From Cellulomonas fengjieae (lineage in GTDB: Bacteria; Actinomycetota; Actinomycetes; Actinomycetales; Cellulomonadaceae): a stretch of 64,000 nucleotides of DNA. The first letter of the stretch is position 1; the number at the start of each line of letters is the position of its first letter. The stretch covers positions 2,046,001 through 2,110,000 of the forward strand of contig NZ_CP074404.1 of assembly GCF_018388465.1 (NCBI RefSeq), read 5' to 3'. The position numbers and the translations under genes were made by a program. Positions 35,363-43,623 of this stretch are shown piece by piece. Below the pieces are notes generated by a model that worked only from the letters and a program-made list of their open reading frames with translations, made no database searches and was not told the origin of the DNA.

Positions 35363-35901
35363 ATGACGTTCGGCATCCTGCAGGGCGTGTTCATCGGGGT
35401 CGGGCTCTCCATCCTCTGGCTGGTGTCACGCTCCGCCCTGCCCCCCATCCCCGAGCTCGGTCGCAAGCCCGGTACCGACGCGTTCTACGACCTCACTCAG
35501 GGCGACGACTTCGAGACGTATCCCGGGATCCTCGTCCTGCGCTTCGACTGCGGTCTGTTCTTCGTGAACGCCGACGCCCACGGCGACCCGCTGCACCGGA
35601 TCCGCACCGAATCGGGGCAACAGCTCGGCGCCGTCATCCTCAGCATGGAGGGCGTCGACTTCATCGACACCGAGGGCGCCGACGTCCTCAAGAAGCTGGC
35701 CAAGGCTGACGCGGTCCGCGGGATCGACCTGCGACTGGCCCGGGTCAAGCCGAGGGTCGAGCGCGTGCTGGCGCGCGACGGCTTCTTCGACGTGATCGGC
35801 CGCGACCCCTGCACGACACCATCGCGCAGGCGGTCGAGACGCACCTCACGCTGCATCCTGCGCCGCCGGAGCGGAAGCCCGGGGCGCGGTCGCGCTCCTG
35901 A
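35363..35901 (+). pseudogene. SulP-type sulfate permease remnant (C-terminal STAS part, frameshifted)
   Basis: Only the end of a SulP anion transporter survives. The start, GVMTFGILQGVFIGVGLSIL, matches the last membrane helix of SulP proteins, followed by a linker and a STAS domain with FDCGLFFVNAD, ILSMEGVDFIDTEGAD and VKPRVERVLARDGFFDVIGRD. Around 35,806-35,815 the frame breaks: the expected continuation LHDTIAQAVETHLTLHP reads in a different frame and ends at the stop 35899-35901. The upstream ~10 membrane helices are missing, and the DNA before 35,350 (between it and the divergent reductase) shows no permease sequence. So this is a truncated, frameshifted pseudogene, not a free STAS protein. 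Confidence 0.85.
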
Positions 35902-35920
35902 GACCCGCCCCGAGCGTGCG

Positions 35921-36976
35921 TCAGCGGGACAGCAGCACCTTCAGCGCCCGCGTCTGCGCGGCGTCGTCGAACGTGCCGTAGGCCTCCATGATGTCCGCCA
36001 GGGCGAACCGGTGGGTCACGAACGCGTCGACCGGCAGCTTTCCGGCCGCCACCAGGCGCAGGAGCATGGGTACGGTGGTCGCGTTCACCAGGCCCGTCGT
36101 GATCGTGAGGTTCTGGATCCAGAGGTCCTGCAACGCCAGCTCGACCGGCTTGCCGTGCACGCCGAGGTTGGCGAGGTGGCCCCCCGGTCGGACGAGCTGG
36201 GTGCACATGGTGAAGGTCTGCGGGATCCCGACGCACTCGATGGCGACGTCGACCCCGTCGGCGTCGGTGGCCGCGAGCACCTGCTCCCGCCAGTCGGCTG
36301 CCGAGGCGTCGACAGTCACCGTGGCGCCGAGCCCCTTGGCCACCTCGAGGCGGTTCAGGTCCCGGTCGATCGCGACGATCGTGGCCGCCCCGTACAGTCC
36401 CGCGGTCGCGACCGCGGCCAGGCCGACGGGTCCGGCACCGACCACCGCGACGGAGTCGCCGGGCTTCACCTGGCCGTACTGCACGCCGATCTCGAAGCCC
36501 GTGGGCAGGATGTCGGAGAGCAGGACGGCCAGCGGGTCCGGTACCGCGGGTGGCAGCCGGTGCAGGGAGCCGTCGGCGAACGGCACGCGAACGAGCTCCG
36601 CCTGCGTCCCGTCGATGAGGTGCCCGAGGATCCAGCCGATGCCGGGTGCCCCCTCGGGGGCCAGACAGTGCGAGGGCATCTGGCTCCGGCAGTACCGGCA
36701 CACCCCGCACGAGCTGATGCACGAGATGATCACCCGGTCCCCCGGCGCGTGGTTGGTGACGCTCTCGCCCACCGACACGACCGTGCCGACCCCCTCATGA
36801 CCGAGGATGCGGCCCGCCGTGACGGCCGGCACGTCGCCGCGCAGGATGTGCAGGTCCGTCCCGCAGATGGTCGTGGTGTCGACCTGGACGACCGCGTCGG
36901 TCGACTCGACCAGCGCCGCGTCCGGCACGTCCTCCCACGCGATGCTGCCCGGACCATGGAACACGAGCGCCTTCAT
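35921..36976 (-). CDS. Zinc-dependent alcohol dehydrogenase (MDR family)
   Basis: 351-residue medium-chain dehydrogenase. The catalytic zinc Cys and His are in TTICGTDLHILRGD (~35-48) and the GHEGVG motif (~59-64). The structural zinc site is SCISSCGVCRYCRSQMPSHC (~87-106), with the four Cys of the family. The Rossmann nucleotide loop is VAVVGAGPVGLAAVA (~172-186), followed by an Asp (AIDRD) suggesting NAD(H). This resembles the 2,3-butanediol/isopropanol-type branch. ATG at 36976 follows GGGGGG. It is transcribed after the RibD-like gene with a 115-base gap, so independent transcription is possible. Confidence 0.92.
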   Translation of the reverse strand: MKALVFHGPGSIAWEDVPDAALVESTDAVVQVDTTTICGTDLHILRGDVPAVTAGRILGHEGVGTVVSVGESVTNHAPGDRVIISCISSCGVCRYCRSQMPSHCLAPEGAPGIGWILGHLIDGTQAELVRVPFADGSLHRLPPAVPDPLAVLLSDILPTGFEIGVQYGQVKPGDSVAVVGAGPVGLAAVATAGLYGAATIVAIDRDLNRLEVAKGLGATVTVDASAADWREQVLAATDADGVDVAIECVGIPQTFTMCTQLVRPGGHLANLGVHGKPVELALQDLWIQNLTITTGLVNATTVPMLLRLVAAGKLPVDAFVTHRFALADIMEAYGTFDDAAQTRALKVLLSR

Positions 36977-37091
36977 GGTGACCCCCCACCTCGACCCCGC
37001 GGGCACGGTTGCCCGTCGTGCGGTCGGCTTCCCAGCCACGCTACGCGCGAGCACGGTGCGCGGCTCGTCGGCACGGGTGCCCCGTCGTCCG

Positions 37092-37742
37092 CTACGCGAT
37101 GCTCTCCTTCCCGTCCTGCACCGCGTACGACCGGGTCTCGCGACCACCCTGCCGCGCGCCCCGCAGCTCGACCGAGACGACGCCACCCGGGAGCGCCGTC
37201 GCGGTGGGGTGGTCGAAGCCCGTGGGCATCACGCCCTCGTCGAAGAGGCGCTTCCCGCCACCTCCCACGACGACCGGGAACACGAGCAGGCGGTAGACGT
37301 CGACGAGACCGGCGTCGTGCAGGGCGCGCACCAGCTGCCAGCTGCCGTGGACCTGCAGGTCGCCGTCGCCGCGCGCCGTGAGGTCCCGGACCCCCGTGAC
37401 GGGGTCGCCGCGCAGGACGGTCGTGTCGCCCCAGGCGGCGTCCTCGTCGCTGAGCGTGCTGCTCACGACGTACTTGCGCCCGCCGTTGAGCACGGCGGCG
37501 ACCCTGTTGTCCGGATCGGTGACCAGCGGCCAGTACTCGCGCATCATGGCGAAGGTGGTCCGGCCCAGCAGGACGGCCGAGGTGCCGGAGAACCAGGCAT
37601 CGACCACAGGGCCCCAGCCGGCGACGTCGAACGGGACGAGCCAGCCGCCGCCGGTGAACCCGCCGGTGGGGTCCTCCTGCGGACCGCCTGGGCCCTGCAT
37701 GACCCCGTCGAGGCTGACGAAGGCGTTCACGGACAGCTGCAT
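37092..37742 (-). CDS. RibD C-terminal / dihydrofolate-reductase-like protein
   Basis: 216-residue protein of the RibD-C/dihydrofolate reductase-like superfamily, which binds NADPH. The N-terminal NAFVSLDGVMQGPGGPQED stretch (~6-24), LLGRTTFAMMREYWP (~58-72) and the Gly-rich DLQVHGSWQLVRAL (~131-144) and FPVVVGGGGKRLFDEG (~156-171) blocks define the fold. Such stand-alone proteins are common in actinobacteria; the substrate is unknown. ATG at 37742. It lies 30 bases after the MMPL transporter gene on the same strand and is probably the last gene of that operon. Confidence 0.9.
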   Translation of the reverse strand: MQLSVNAFVSLDGVMQGPGGPQEDPTGGFTGGGWLVPFDVAGWGPVVDAWFSGTSAVLLGRTTFAMMREYWPLVTDPDNRVAAVLNGGRKYVVSSTLSDEDAAWGDTTVLRGDPVTGVRDLTARGDGDLQVHGSWQLVRALHDAGLVDVYRLLVFPVVVGGGGKRLFDEGVMPTGFDHPTATALPGGVVSVELRGARQGGRETRSYAVQDGKESIA

Positions 37743-37772
37743 GGTGCGTCTCCTTGTCGGTGCGGCGGTCGG

Positions 37773-39890
37773 TCAGGCCGAGGTGGTGCGCGCGTACTGC
37801 GGGTTCGTGGAGGGGGTGGCCGCCTCCAGAGCCGGGTCCTCCAGGCGGATGGTCGGAAGGATGCGGCCGAGCGGACCGGGCAGCCACCACGCGCGCTCAC
37901 CGAACAGGTGCATCACGGCGGGGACCACGAGGCAGCGGACGACCGCGGCGTCGAGGAGGACCGCGACGGCCAGTCCGAGGCCCATCTGGCCGAGCATCCG
38001 GCTCGGGCTGAGCATGAAGGACCCGAAGACGACGACCATGATCGCCGCGGCGGCCGTGATCACGGTGCCGGTCCCCGCGAGACCCTCGCGGACGGCGTGC
38101 CGGGCGTCACCGCTTCGCCGCCACTCCTCGTGCATCCGGGACATGAGGAACACCTCGTAGTCCATGGAGAGCCCGAAGACGACGGCGAACACGATCACCG
38201 GCAGGAACGCCTCGATCGGCCCGGGCGCCTGGCCGAGCGTGCCTTCGCCATAGACCAGCTGCATGACCCCGAGGGCGGCCCCGATGGACAGCAGGTTGAG
38301 CGCGGCCGCCTTGAGCGGGATGAGCAGCGACCGGAAGACGGTCATCAGCAGGAGCGAGGAGATCCCCACGACGACCGCGACGAACCACGGCATCCGGTCG
38401 GACACGCCCTCGGCGAAGTCGATGGCGGCCGCGGTCGACCCGCCGACGGAGAAGCGGCCCTCGTCGGCGACGGCGGGCAGCACGTCGTCCCGTAGGCGGT
38501 GCACGAGGTCGATCGTGGCATCGTCCGCCGGCCCCGTCTCCGGGAAGACGATTACTGTCGACCCGTCGTCGCCGGGGATGGGTCCGACCACGTCCGCGAC
38601 GCCGGGCGTCTCGCGGATCGCCTCGGCGGCGCCGGCCGCCTCGGCCTCAGGGGCCTCCGCGAGGACGACGAGCGGCCCGTTCGCTCCGGCGCCGAATCCC
38701 TGGGCAAGGAGGTCGTACGCCTCCCGGGTCGTCGATCCCGCGGGGTCGGTGCCGGCGTCGGCGAAGCCGAGGCGCAGGGAGAACATCGGCACGGTGAGGG
38801 CGACGAGGACGAGGACGCCGCCGACCAGGGCCGGCCACGGTCGGCGCGCGATGGCATCGGACAGTGCGCGCCAGCGGTCGGCCTCCCGGCCCCGCCCTCG
38901 TGCGGCGCGTCTGCGGACGGACCGCTCGATGCGACCACCGAACAGCGTCAGCAGCGCCGGCAGGAGCGTCGCCGAGGCGAGCATCGTCATGAGCACGGTC
39001 ACCGCGACCGCGATGGCAAGACCCCTGAGCGCGCCGAGGCCGAGCACAACCAGGCCGAGCAGGGCGATGACGACGGTCGCACCCGCGAACATGACGGACC
39101 GCCCGGCTGTGCGCTGTGCCACGATCGCGGCCTCGGTGCGCGGCCGACCGGCCAGCAGCTCGCTGCGGAACCGGGAGAAGATCAGCAGCGCATAGTCGAT
39201 ACCGACGCCCAGGCCGACGAGCATCATCATCGGCGCCGCGTACGTCGGCACCGCGGTGACGTGCGACACCAGGGCCGCCGCACCGATGCTCGACCCGACC
39301 GCCAGGACCGCGCTCAGGATCGGCAGGGATGCCGCGACGAGGCTGCCGAACAGGAACACCAGGATCACGAGCGCGGCGAGGATCCCGATGCCCTCGGCGG
39401 CGCCGCCCGACTCCTGCGCGCCCCGGACCGAGGCGCCGCTGAGCTCGATCCCGACCTCGTCGGTGGCGTGCTCCTCCGCGACGTCGAGGATGCCCCGGAC
39501 GTCGGCAGGGTCCGTCTCGAGCGGGGTGGTCTCGAGCGTCACGGTGGCATATGCGATGCGGCCGTCGTCGCTGACCGAGTGGGCGTCGACCGCCGGCGCC
39601 TGCACCGACTCCACCCCCGGGAGCTCCTCGATCTCGCCGAGTGCTGCCTCCACCGCGGCGTCCTCGGCGACCGGCGCCGCGCCGTGGAAGACCACCGCGA
39701 CCGTGTCGAGCGTGGGCTCGCCGGACTGCTCCAGGCGGTCCGACACCCGCTGTGACTCGGTGCCCGGCAGCGTGTGGTCGTCGTAGTACGCCGAGCCGAA
39801 GGCAGCCGACGCAGCCTGCAGGGCCACGATGAGCAGGATCCAGAAGGTCACCGCCCACCACGGCCGTCGCATCGCCCAGGTGCTCTTCAT
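37773..39890 (-). CDS. MMPL-family RND-type transporter
   Basis: 705-residue inner-membrane transporter with the two-fold MMPL layout: a first helix at ~12-30, a periplasmic loop (~35-165), a block of five helices, a second periplasmic loop (~395-500) and a second helix block ending near residue 690. The FGLSMDYEVFLMSRMHEE stretch (~585-602) and the GVGIDYALLIFSRFRSELL stretch (~226-244) are the duplicated proton-relay signature. MMPL proteins move lipids, hopanoids or drugs; no partner shows which. ATG at 39890 with GGAGG upstream. It starts 30 bases after the multicopper oxidase stop, so they are probably cotranscribed. Confidence 0.93.
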   Translation of the reverse strand: MKSTWAMRRPWWAVTFWILLIVALQAASAAFGSAYYDDHTLPGTESQRVSDRLEQSGEPTLDTVAVVFHGAAPVAEDAAVEAALGEIEELPGVESVQAPAVDAHSVSDDGRIAYATVTLETTPLETDPADVRGILDVAEEHATDEVGIELSGASVRGAQESGGAAEGIGILAALVILVFLFGSLVAASLPILSAVLAVGSSIGAAALVSHVTAVPTYAAPMMMLVGLGVGIDYALLIFSRFRSELLAGRPRTEAAIVAQRTAGRSVMFAGATVVIALLGLVVLGLGALRGLAIAVAVTVLMTMLASATLLPALLTLFGGRIERSVRRRAARGRGREADRWRALSDAIARRPWPALVGGVLVLVALTVPMFSLRLGFADAGTDPAGSTTREAYDLLAQGFGAGANGPLVVLAEAPEAEAAGAAEAIRETPGVADVVGPIPGDDGSTVIVFPETGPADDATIDLVHRLRDDVLPAVADEGRFSVGGSTAAAIDFAEGVSDRMPWFVAVVVGISSLLLMTVFRSLLIPLKAAALNLLSIGAALGVMQLVYGEGTLGQAPGPIEAFLPVIVFAVVFGLSMDYEVFLMSRMHEEWRRSGDARHAVREGLAGTGTVITAAAAIMVVVFGSFMLSPSRMLGQMGLGLAVAVLLDAAVVRCLVVPAVMHLFGERAWWLPGPLGRILPTIRLEDPALEAATPSTNPQYARTTSA

Positions 39891-39920
39891 CAGGTCCTCC
39901 GTCGGTCTCGATGTGTGTGC

Positions 39921-41426
39921 TCAGTGGTCGTGGTGCGTCGTCGCGACGCGGCCTGCCCGCCCGTCGTCGGTGACGACGAACTGCGCCATCAGCCCCTGGT
40001 CCTCGTGCAGGAGGAGATGGCAGTGGGCCATGTACGGGGTGTCCGGGTCGGCGAAGTCCTCGAACCGCATGGCCAGGCGGTAGGTGCGACGCGGCTCCAG
40101 GTAGACCGTGTCCTTGCGTCCCCCGAGCTCTGGTCCCGGCGGGTCGCCTTCGACGTCGAGGACCTGGAACTGCACGTCGTGGACGTGCCAGTTGTGCGGG
40201 AAGAGGTCGAGGTTCGTGACCTCCCAGATCTCGGTGTCGCCCACGCGGACGGTCTCGTCGATCCGGTCCATGTCCATGGTCCGGCCGTTGATGCTGCGGT
40301 CCTGGATGGCGAACCGCCGCGTGACGGCGGCGTCGTCCGCGTCCACGGTGTCGTCGGCGAGCGGCTCGAACGCCACCGGCACCGGTGCCGCGGCCGCCAG
40401 CTCAGGGGCCGCGCTCAGCCGCAGCACGGGGAACTCGTCGTTGGCGCCGACGGCGAACGGTGCAACGACCCCGCCGAGGTCGGGGGCCCGTGAGACGAGC
40501 ATCGTCTCCGAGCCCGGCGCCAGGGACACGACGATCTCCGCCCGCTCGCCCGGCGAGAGCCGGACGTGGTCCGTCTCGTACGGCGTCGGCAGGAGCCCGC
40601 CATCCGTGCCGACGTGGGTGAACGGACGGTCGTCCTCGAAGGCGAAGTCGTAGACGCGGGCCGTCGATCCGTTGAGCAGGCGGAGCCGCACGAGCTCCGT
40701 CGTGACCTCGTGCACCGCGCCGGCGACGCCGTTGGTCACGATGGTGCTGCCGAGCAGGCCGACCTCGTTCCCGTCGGAGTCGAGGACCAGGCGTCCGTCG
40801 TCGTCGAGGCGCTTGTCCTGCACGATCACGGGGACGTCGTCGACGCCGTAGTCGTCCGGCAGGCCGGAGGCGCGGTCGTCGTCCAGCAGGAACATCCCGG
40901 CGAGACCCCGGTAGACGTGCTCCTCGGTCCGGCCGTGGGGGTGCGGGTGGTACCAGAGGGTGGCCGCCGGCTGGTCGATCTGCCAGGTGGGACGCCAGGT
41001 GTCCCCCGGCTCCACCATCTGGTGCGGTCCCCCGTCCATGTCGGGCGGCAGGTGCATGCCGTGCCAGTGCACCGTCGTGGGCTCGTCGATCGAGTTGGTC
41101 ACCTCGACAGCGACGCGCTCCCCGCGCGTGGCGCGCAGGGTCGGGCCGAGGACGTCGCCGTTGAACCCCCAGGTGGGTGTGCTGACGCCAGGGACGATCT
41201 CGGAGGTTCCCTCCTGCGCCTCGAGGGAGAACACCCGGACGCCGTCGACGACCGTCGAGGGCGCCAGCGGCGGGATCGGCAGCGGGATGTCGAACGACGA
41301 CGGGGACTCCACCGGTGACAACGATCCCCCGCCGCCGACCGGGTTGACCGGCACGCATCCCCCGGCCGTGAGCACGGCGGTGACCGCCACCGCCGCCGCG
41401 GCCAGCCGCCCGCGCACGCGGGTCAT
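39921..41426 (-). CDS. Multicopper oxidase lipoprotein
   Basis: 501-residue extracytoplasmic copper oxidase related to CueO, bilirubin oxidase and bacterial laccases. A lipoprotein signal ends in LTAGGC (~residue 24), so it is probably tethered to the membrane outer face. The four copper-binding motifs are intact: VHWHGMHLP (~118-126), WYHPHPHGRTEEH (~160-172), HNWHVHDVQF (~418-427), and HCHLLLHEDQGLM (~471-483), the last with the type 1 copper Met. The function may be copper tolerance or phenolic oxidation. ATG at 41426 overlaps the upstream membrane-protein stop by four bases. Confidence 0.94.
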   Translation of the reverse strand: MTRVRGRLAAAAVAVTAVLTAGGCVPVNPVGGGGSLSPVESPSSFDIPLPIPPLAPSTVVDGVRVFSLEAQEGTSEIVPGVSTPTWGFNGDVLGPTLRATRGERVAVEVTNSIDEPTTVHWHGMHLPPDMDGGPHQMVEPGDTWRPTWQIDQPAATLWYHPHPHGRTEEHVYRGLAGMFLLDDDRASGLPDDYGVDDVPVIVQDKRLDDDGRLVLDSDGNEVGLLGSTIVTNGVAGAVHEVTTELVRLRLLNGSTARVYDFAFEDDRPFTHVGTDGGLLPTPYETDHVRLSPGERAEIVVSLAPGSETMLVSRAPDLGGVVAPFAVGANDEFPVLRLSAAPELAAAAPVPVAFEPLADDTVDADDAAVTRRFAIQDRSINGRTMDMDRIDETVRVGDTEIWEVTNLDLFPHNWHVHDVQFQVLDVEGDPPGPELGGRKDTVYLEPRRTYRLAMRFEDFADPDTPYMAHCHLLLHEDQGLMAQFVVTDDGRAGRVATTHHDH

Positions 41427-41851
41427 CGTGCGGCCCTCGAGCGCTGGAGGGAACGCGCGAGGAGCCCGGCGAGCGCGCCGAGCCCCGCTGCGCGAGCGAT
41501 CTCGAAGACGGCGACGACCCCGCCGAGGACGCCGCCGATGGACGGTCGGTCGCCGAGCAGCTCCGACATCGCCATGAGGAGGATGCCGTAGACGACGCCG
41601 GCCAGGGTGAGCGTCACCACGGGCTGCGGGACCCGGCCGAAGCCGACCCCCAGCACCCAGGCCGCGCCGACGACCGCGAGGACGAGGAAGGCGGCGGCCG
41701 GTTGGCCGAGCGAGTCTGCCAGGCCGAGCGCGTCGACCAGCGGCCACAGGAGCGCGAGCGAGCCGAAGCCGATGACGAGGGGCCAGCTCAGGCGCTCGGG
41801 GCGCCGCGTGCCGGTCGGGACGGAGTCGGGGTGCGTCGGGTCGTGTGCCAT
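41423..41851 (-). CDS. Small multi-pass membrane protein upstream of multicopper oxidase
   Basis: 142-residue protein of unknown function with four predicted membrane segments (~25-42, 48-70, 76-97, 105-130), a short charged N-terminus (MAHDPTHPDSVPTGTRRPER) and a basic C-terminal tail. No recognisable family motif. ATG at 41851. Its stop overlaps the multicopper oxidase ATG by four bases, so the two are translated together. It may anchor, chaperone or supply copper to the oxidase, but that rests only on position. It is separated by 49 bases from the stop of the FAD monooxygenase gene upstream. Confidence 0.75.
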   Translation of the reverse strand: MAHDPTHPDSVPTGTRRPERLSWPLVIGFGSLALLWPLVDALGLADSLGQPAAAFLVLAVVGAAWVLGVGFGRVPQPVVTLTLAGVVYGILLMAMSELLGDRPSIGGVLGGVVAVFEIARAAGLGALAGLLARSLQRSRAAR

Positions 41852-41900
41852 ACCGCGACGCTAGGAACCGGCGCCCCGGTCGCGGGTCGCCCTCCGGGCG

Positions 41901-42965
41901 TCAGTGCGGGTCGCGCACCGTCGACTCGTCGGTCGCTCGGCGTCGACCCGGCGTGACGGTGAGCAGGCCGCGCAGGGCGAGGTCACGCGGACCGGCGCCA
42001 CCTTCGGCCGTGCTCACCCGGTTGACCACCCGGGCCAGGCGCACGAGCCGGCGGGTCGGCGGGCGCCGGTCCCGGTCGTACCGCCGCAGTCCCTCGTCCA
42101 CGTCCTGGCCCACGGTCAGCGCGTCGGCCAGTGCCACGGCGTCCAGCAGCGTCTCGCACGCTCCGCGGCCGAGGTTCGGCGCCATGGCGTGCGCCGCGTC
42201 GCCGAGCAGCGCGACCCTCCCCCTCACGTAGGTGGCCAGCGGCGGGAGGTCGGAGAGCCGGCGGCGGTCGACACCAGCCGGGTCGACGGCGTCGACGACG
42301 GCTGCCACGCCGTCGTGCCAGCCGTCGAACAGCTCGCGCAGCGCGGCCGCCGTCGTGCCCGGGGAACGGTCGGTGGGCACGCGCTCCGCCCGCACGCAGG
42401 CGAACCAGTTGGTGGCGCCGTCGCCGTTCGGGGTGATGCCGAACAACCGGCCGCGGCCCCACGTCTCGGTGACGGTGGACACCGTGCCGGGGACGGTCCC
42501 GCGGAACGCCACGGTGCCGAGCGGCCGCGGGCCCGCCGGCCGGAACACGGAGTGGATGCCGTCCGCCGCCACGACGAGGTCCGCCTCCGGGACGTCGGCG
42601 GGACCGCGCACCGGGTGCCCCCACCGGATCGCGCCGTCCGGAAGGCTGTCGGCGAGCGTCGCCAGCAGGTCACCGCGCGAGACGAGGTGGACGCTCCCCC
42701 GGCCGCCGACGCGCGCGAGGACCGCGCCGTCAGGGCGCAGGATCTGCCCGCCGCGCTGCGCGGCCGACCGGAGCCGGACGGCATCGCCCAGGTCGAGGCG
42801 GTCGAGGGCCGCCATGGCCTGCGGCCACATGCCCAGCGCGGTGCCGCCCGTGGTCGGCGCGTCGCTGCGCTCCCGGACCTGCACGCGCCAGCCGGCGAGC
42901 AGGAGGGCTCGGGCGGCGGCGAGCCCGCCGATGCCCGCACCGACCACCACAGCAGAACCACGCAC
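41901..42965 (-). CDS. FAD-dependent monooxygenase (PHBH fold)
   Basis: 354-residue flavoprotein hydroxylase. The FAD ADP-binding motif VVVGAGIGGLAAARALLLAG (~6-25) opens the protein, a DLVVAADGIHSVFR block (~129-142) carries the second flavin motif with DG, and RVALLGDAAHAMAPNLGRGACE (~272-293) contains the GD flavin-ribityl motif. Relatives hydroxylate aromatic compounds or inactivate tetracyclines; the substrate here is unknown. GTG at 42965 has AGGAG upstream. It follows a response regulator gene by ten bases, so the two-component system probably drives its expression. Confidence 0.9.
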   Translation of the reverse strand: MRGSAVVVGAGIGGLAAARALLLAGWRVQVRERSDAPTTGGTALGMWPQAMAALDRLDLGDAVRLRSAAQRGGQILRPDGAVLARVGGRGSVHLVSRGDLLATLADSLPDGAIRWGHPVRGPADVPEADLVVAADGIHSVFRPAGPRPLGTVAFRGTVPGTVSTVTETWGRGRLFGITPNGDGATNWFACVRAERVPTDRSPGTTAAALRELFDGWHDGVAAVVDAVDPAGVDRRRLSDLPPLATYVRGRVALLGDAAHAMAPNLGRGACETLLDAVALADALTVGQDVDEGLRRYDRDRRPPTRRLVRLARVVNRVSTAEGGAGPRDLALRGLLTVTPGRRRATDESTVRDPH

Positions 42966-42975
42966 GGGAAACTCC

Positions 42976-43623
42976 TCAGGTCAGGCCGGAGCGGTGCGCG
43001 ATGATCGCGAGCTCCGTGCGGTCGCGGGCGTCCAGCTTGGTCAGGATCCGGCTCACGTAGGTCCGCGCCGTCGCCGGGCTGAGGAAGAGCGCCACGGCGA
43101 TCTCGTCGTTGGTGTCGCCGTGGCCGACCCGCTCGAGCACCTCGAGCTCGCGCTCGCTCAGCGTGCCGAGCCGGGGGTGGGGAGCGGGCGGCGGCGAGCT
43201 CGCGGCCACGAAGTCCATCAGGCGCCGGGTGATCGCCGGGGACAGGAGGCTGCCGCCCGCCGCAGCGGTGTGCACCGCCTGGCGCAACGCGGGTCCGGGG
43301 GTGTCCTTGAGCAGGTAGCCGGCCGCACCGACGCGGATCGCCTCGATCACGTCGTCGTCGTCGTCGAACGTCGTCAGGATGAGGACGCGTGTCTGCGCGA
43401 GCCGCGGATCGGCGCGGATGCGACGGGTCGCCTCGATGCCGTCCGTGCCGGGCATGCGGATGTCCATGAGGACGACGTCGGGGCGGTGGCGCACGGCCAG
43501 CTCGACCGCGCGCTCCCCGTCCGCCGCATCGGCCACCACCGTGATGCCCGGGTCGTTGGTGAGGAGGGCACGCAAACCGGCCCGCACGAGGTCCTGGTCG
43601 TCGACCATCAGGACGGTCGTCAC
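42976..43623 (-). CDS. NarL/LuxR-type response regulator
   Basis: 215-residue response regulator. The receiver domain (~1-120) keeps the acidic pair in MVDDQDLVRAG (~6-16), the phospho-acceptor Asp in DVVLMDIRMPGTDG (~49-62) and the Lys in GYLLKDTPG (~101-109). A LuxR-type helix-turn-helix (~150-210; LSERELEVLERVGHGDTNDE) binds DNA. GTG at 43623 overlaps the histidine kinase stop by four bases (GTGA), so they are a cognate pair. Downstream by ten bases lies the FAD monooxygenase gene, a likely target or cotranscribed output. Confidence 0.95.
   Translation of the reverse strand: MTTVLMVDDQDLVRAGLRALLTNDPGITVVADAADGERAVELAVRHRPDVVLMDIRMPGTDGIEATRRIRADPRLAQTRVLILTTFDDDDDVIEAIRVGAAGYLLKDTPGPALRQAVHTAAAGGSLLSPAITRRLMDFVAASSPPPAPHPRLGTLSERELEVLERVGHGDTNDEIAVALFLSPATARTYVSRILTKLDARDRTELAIIAHRSGLT

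Noticed and set aside
35363..35810. Free-standing STAS regulator
   Set aside because: It carries a SulP-type membrane helix and linker ahead of the STAS, so it is the tail of a sulfate permease.
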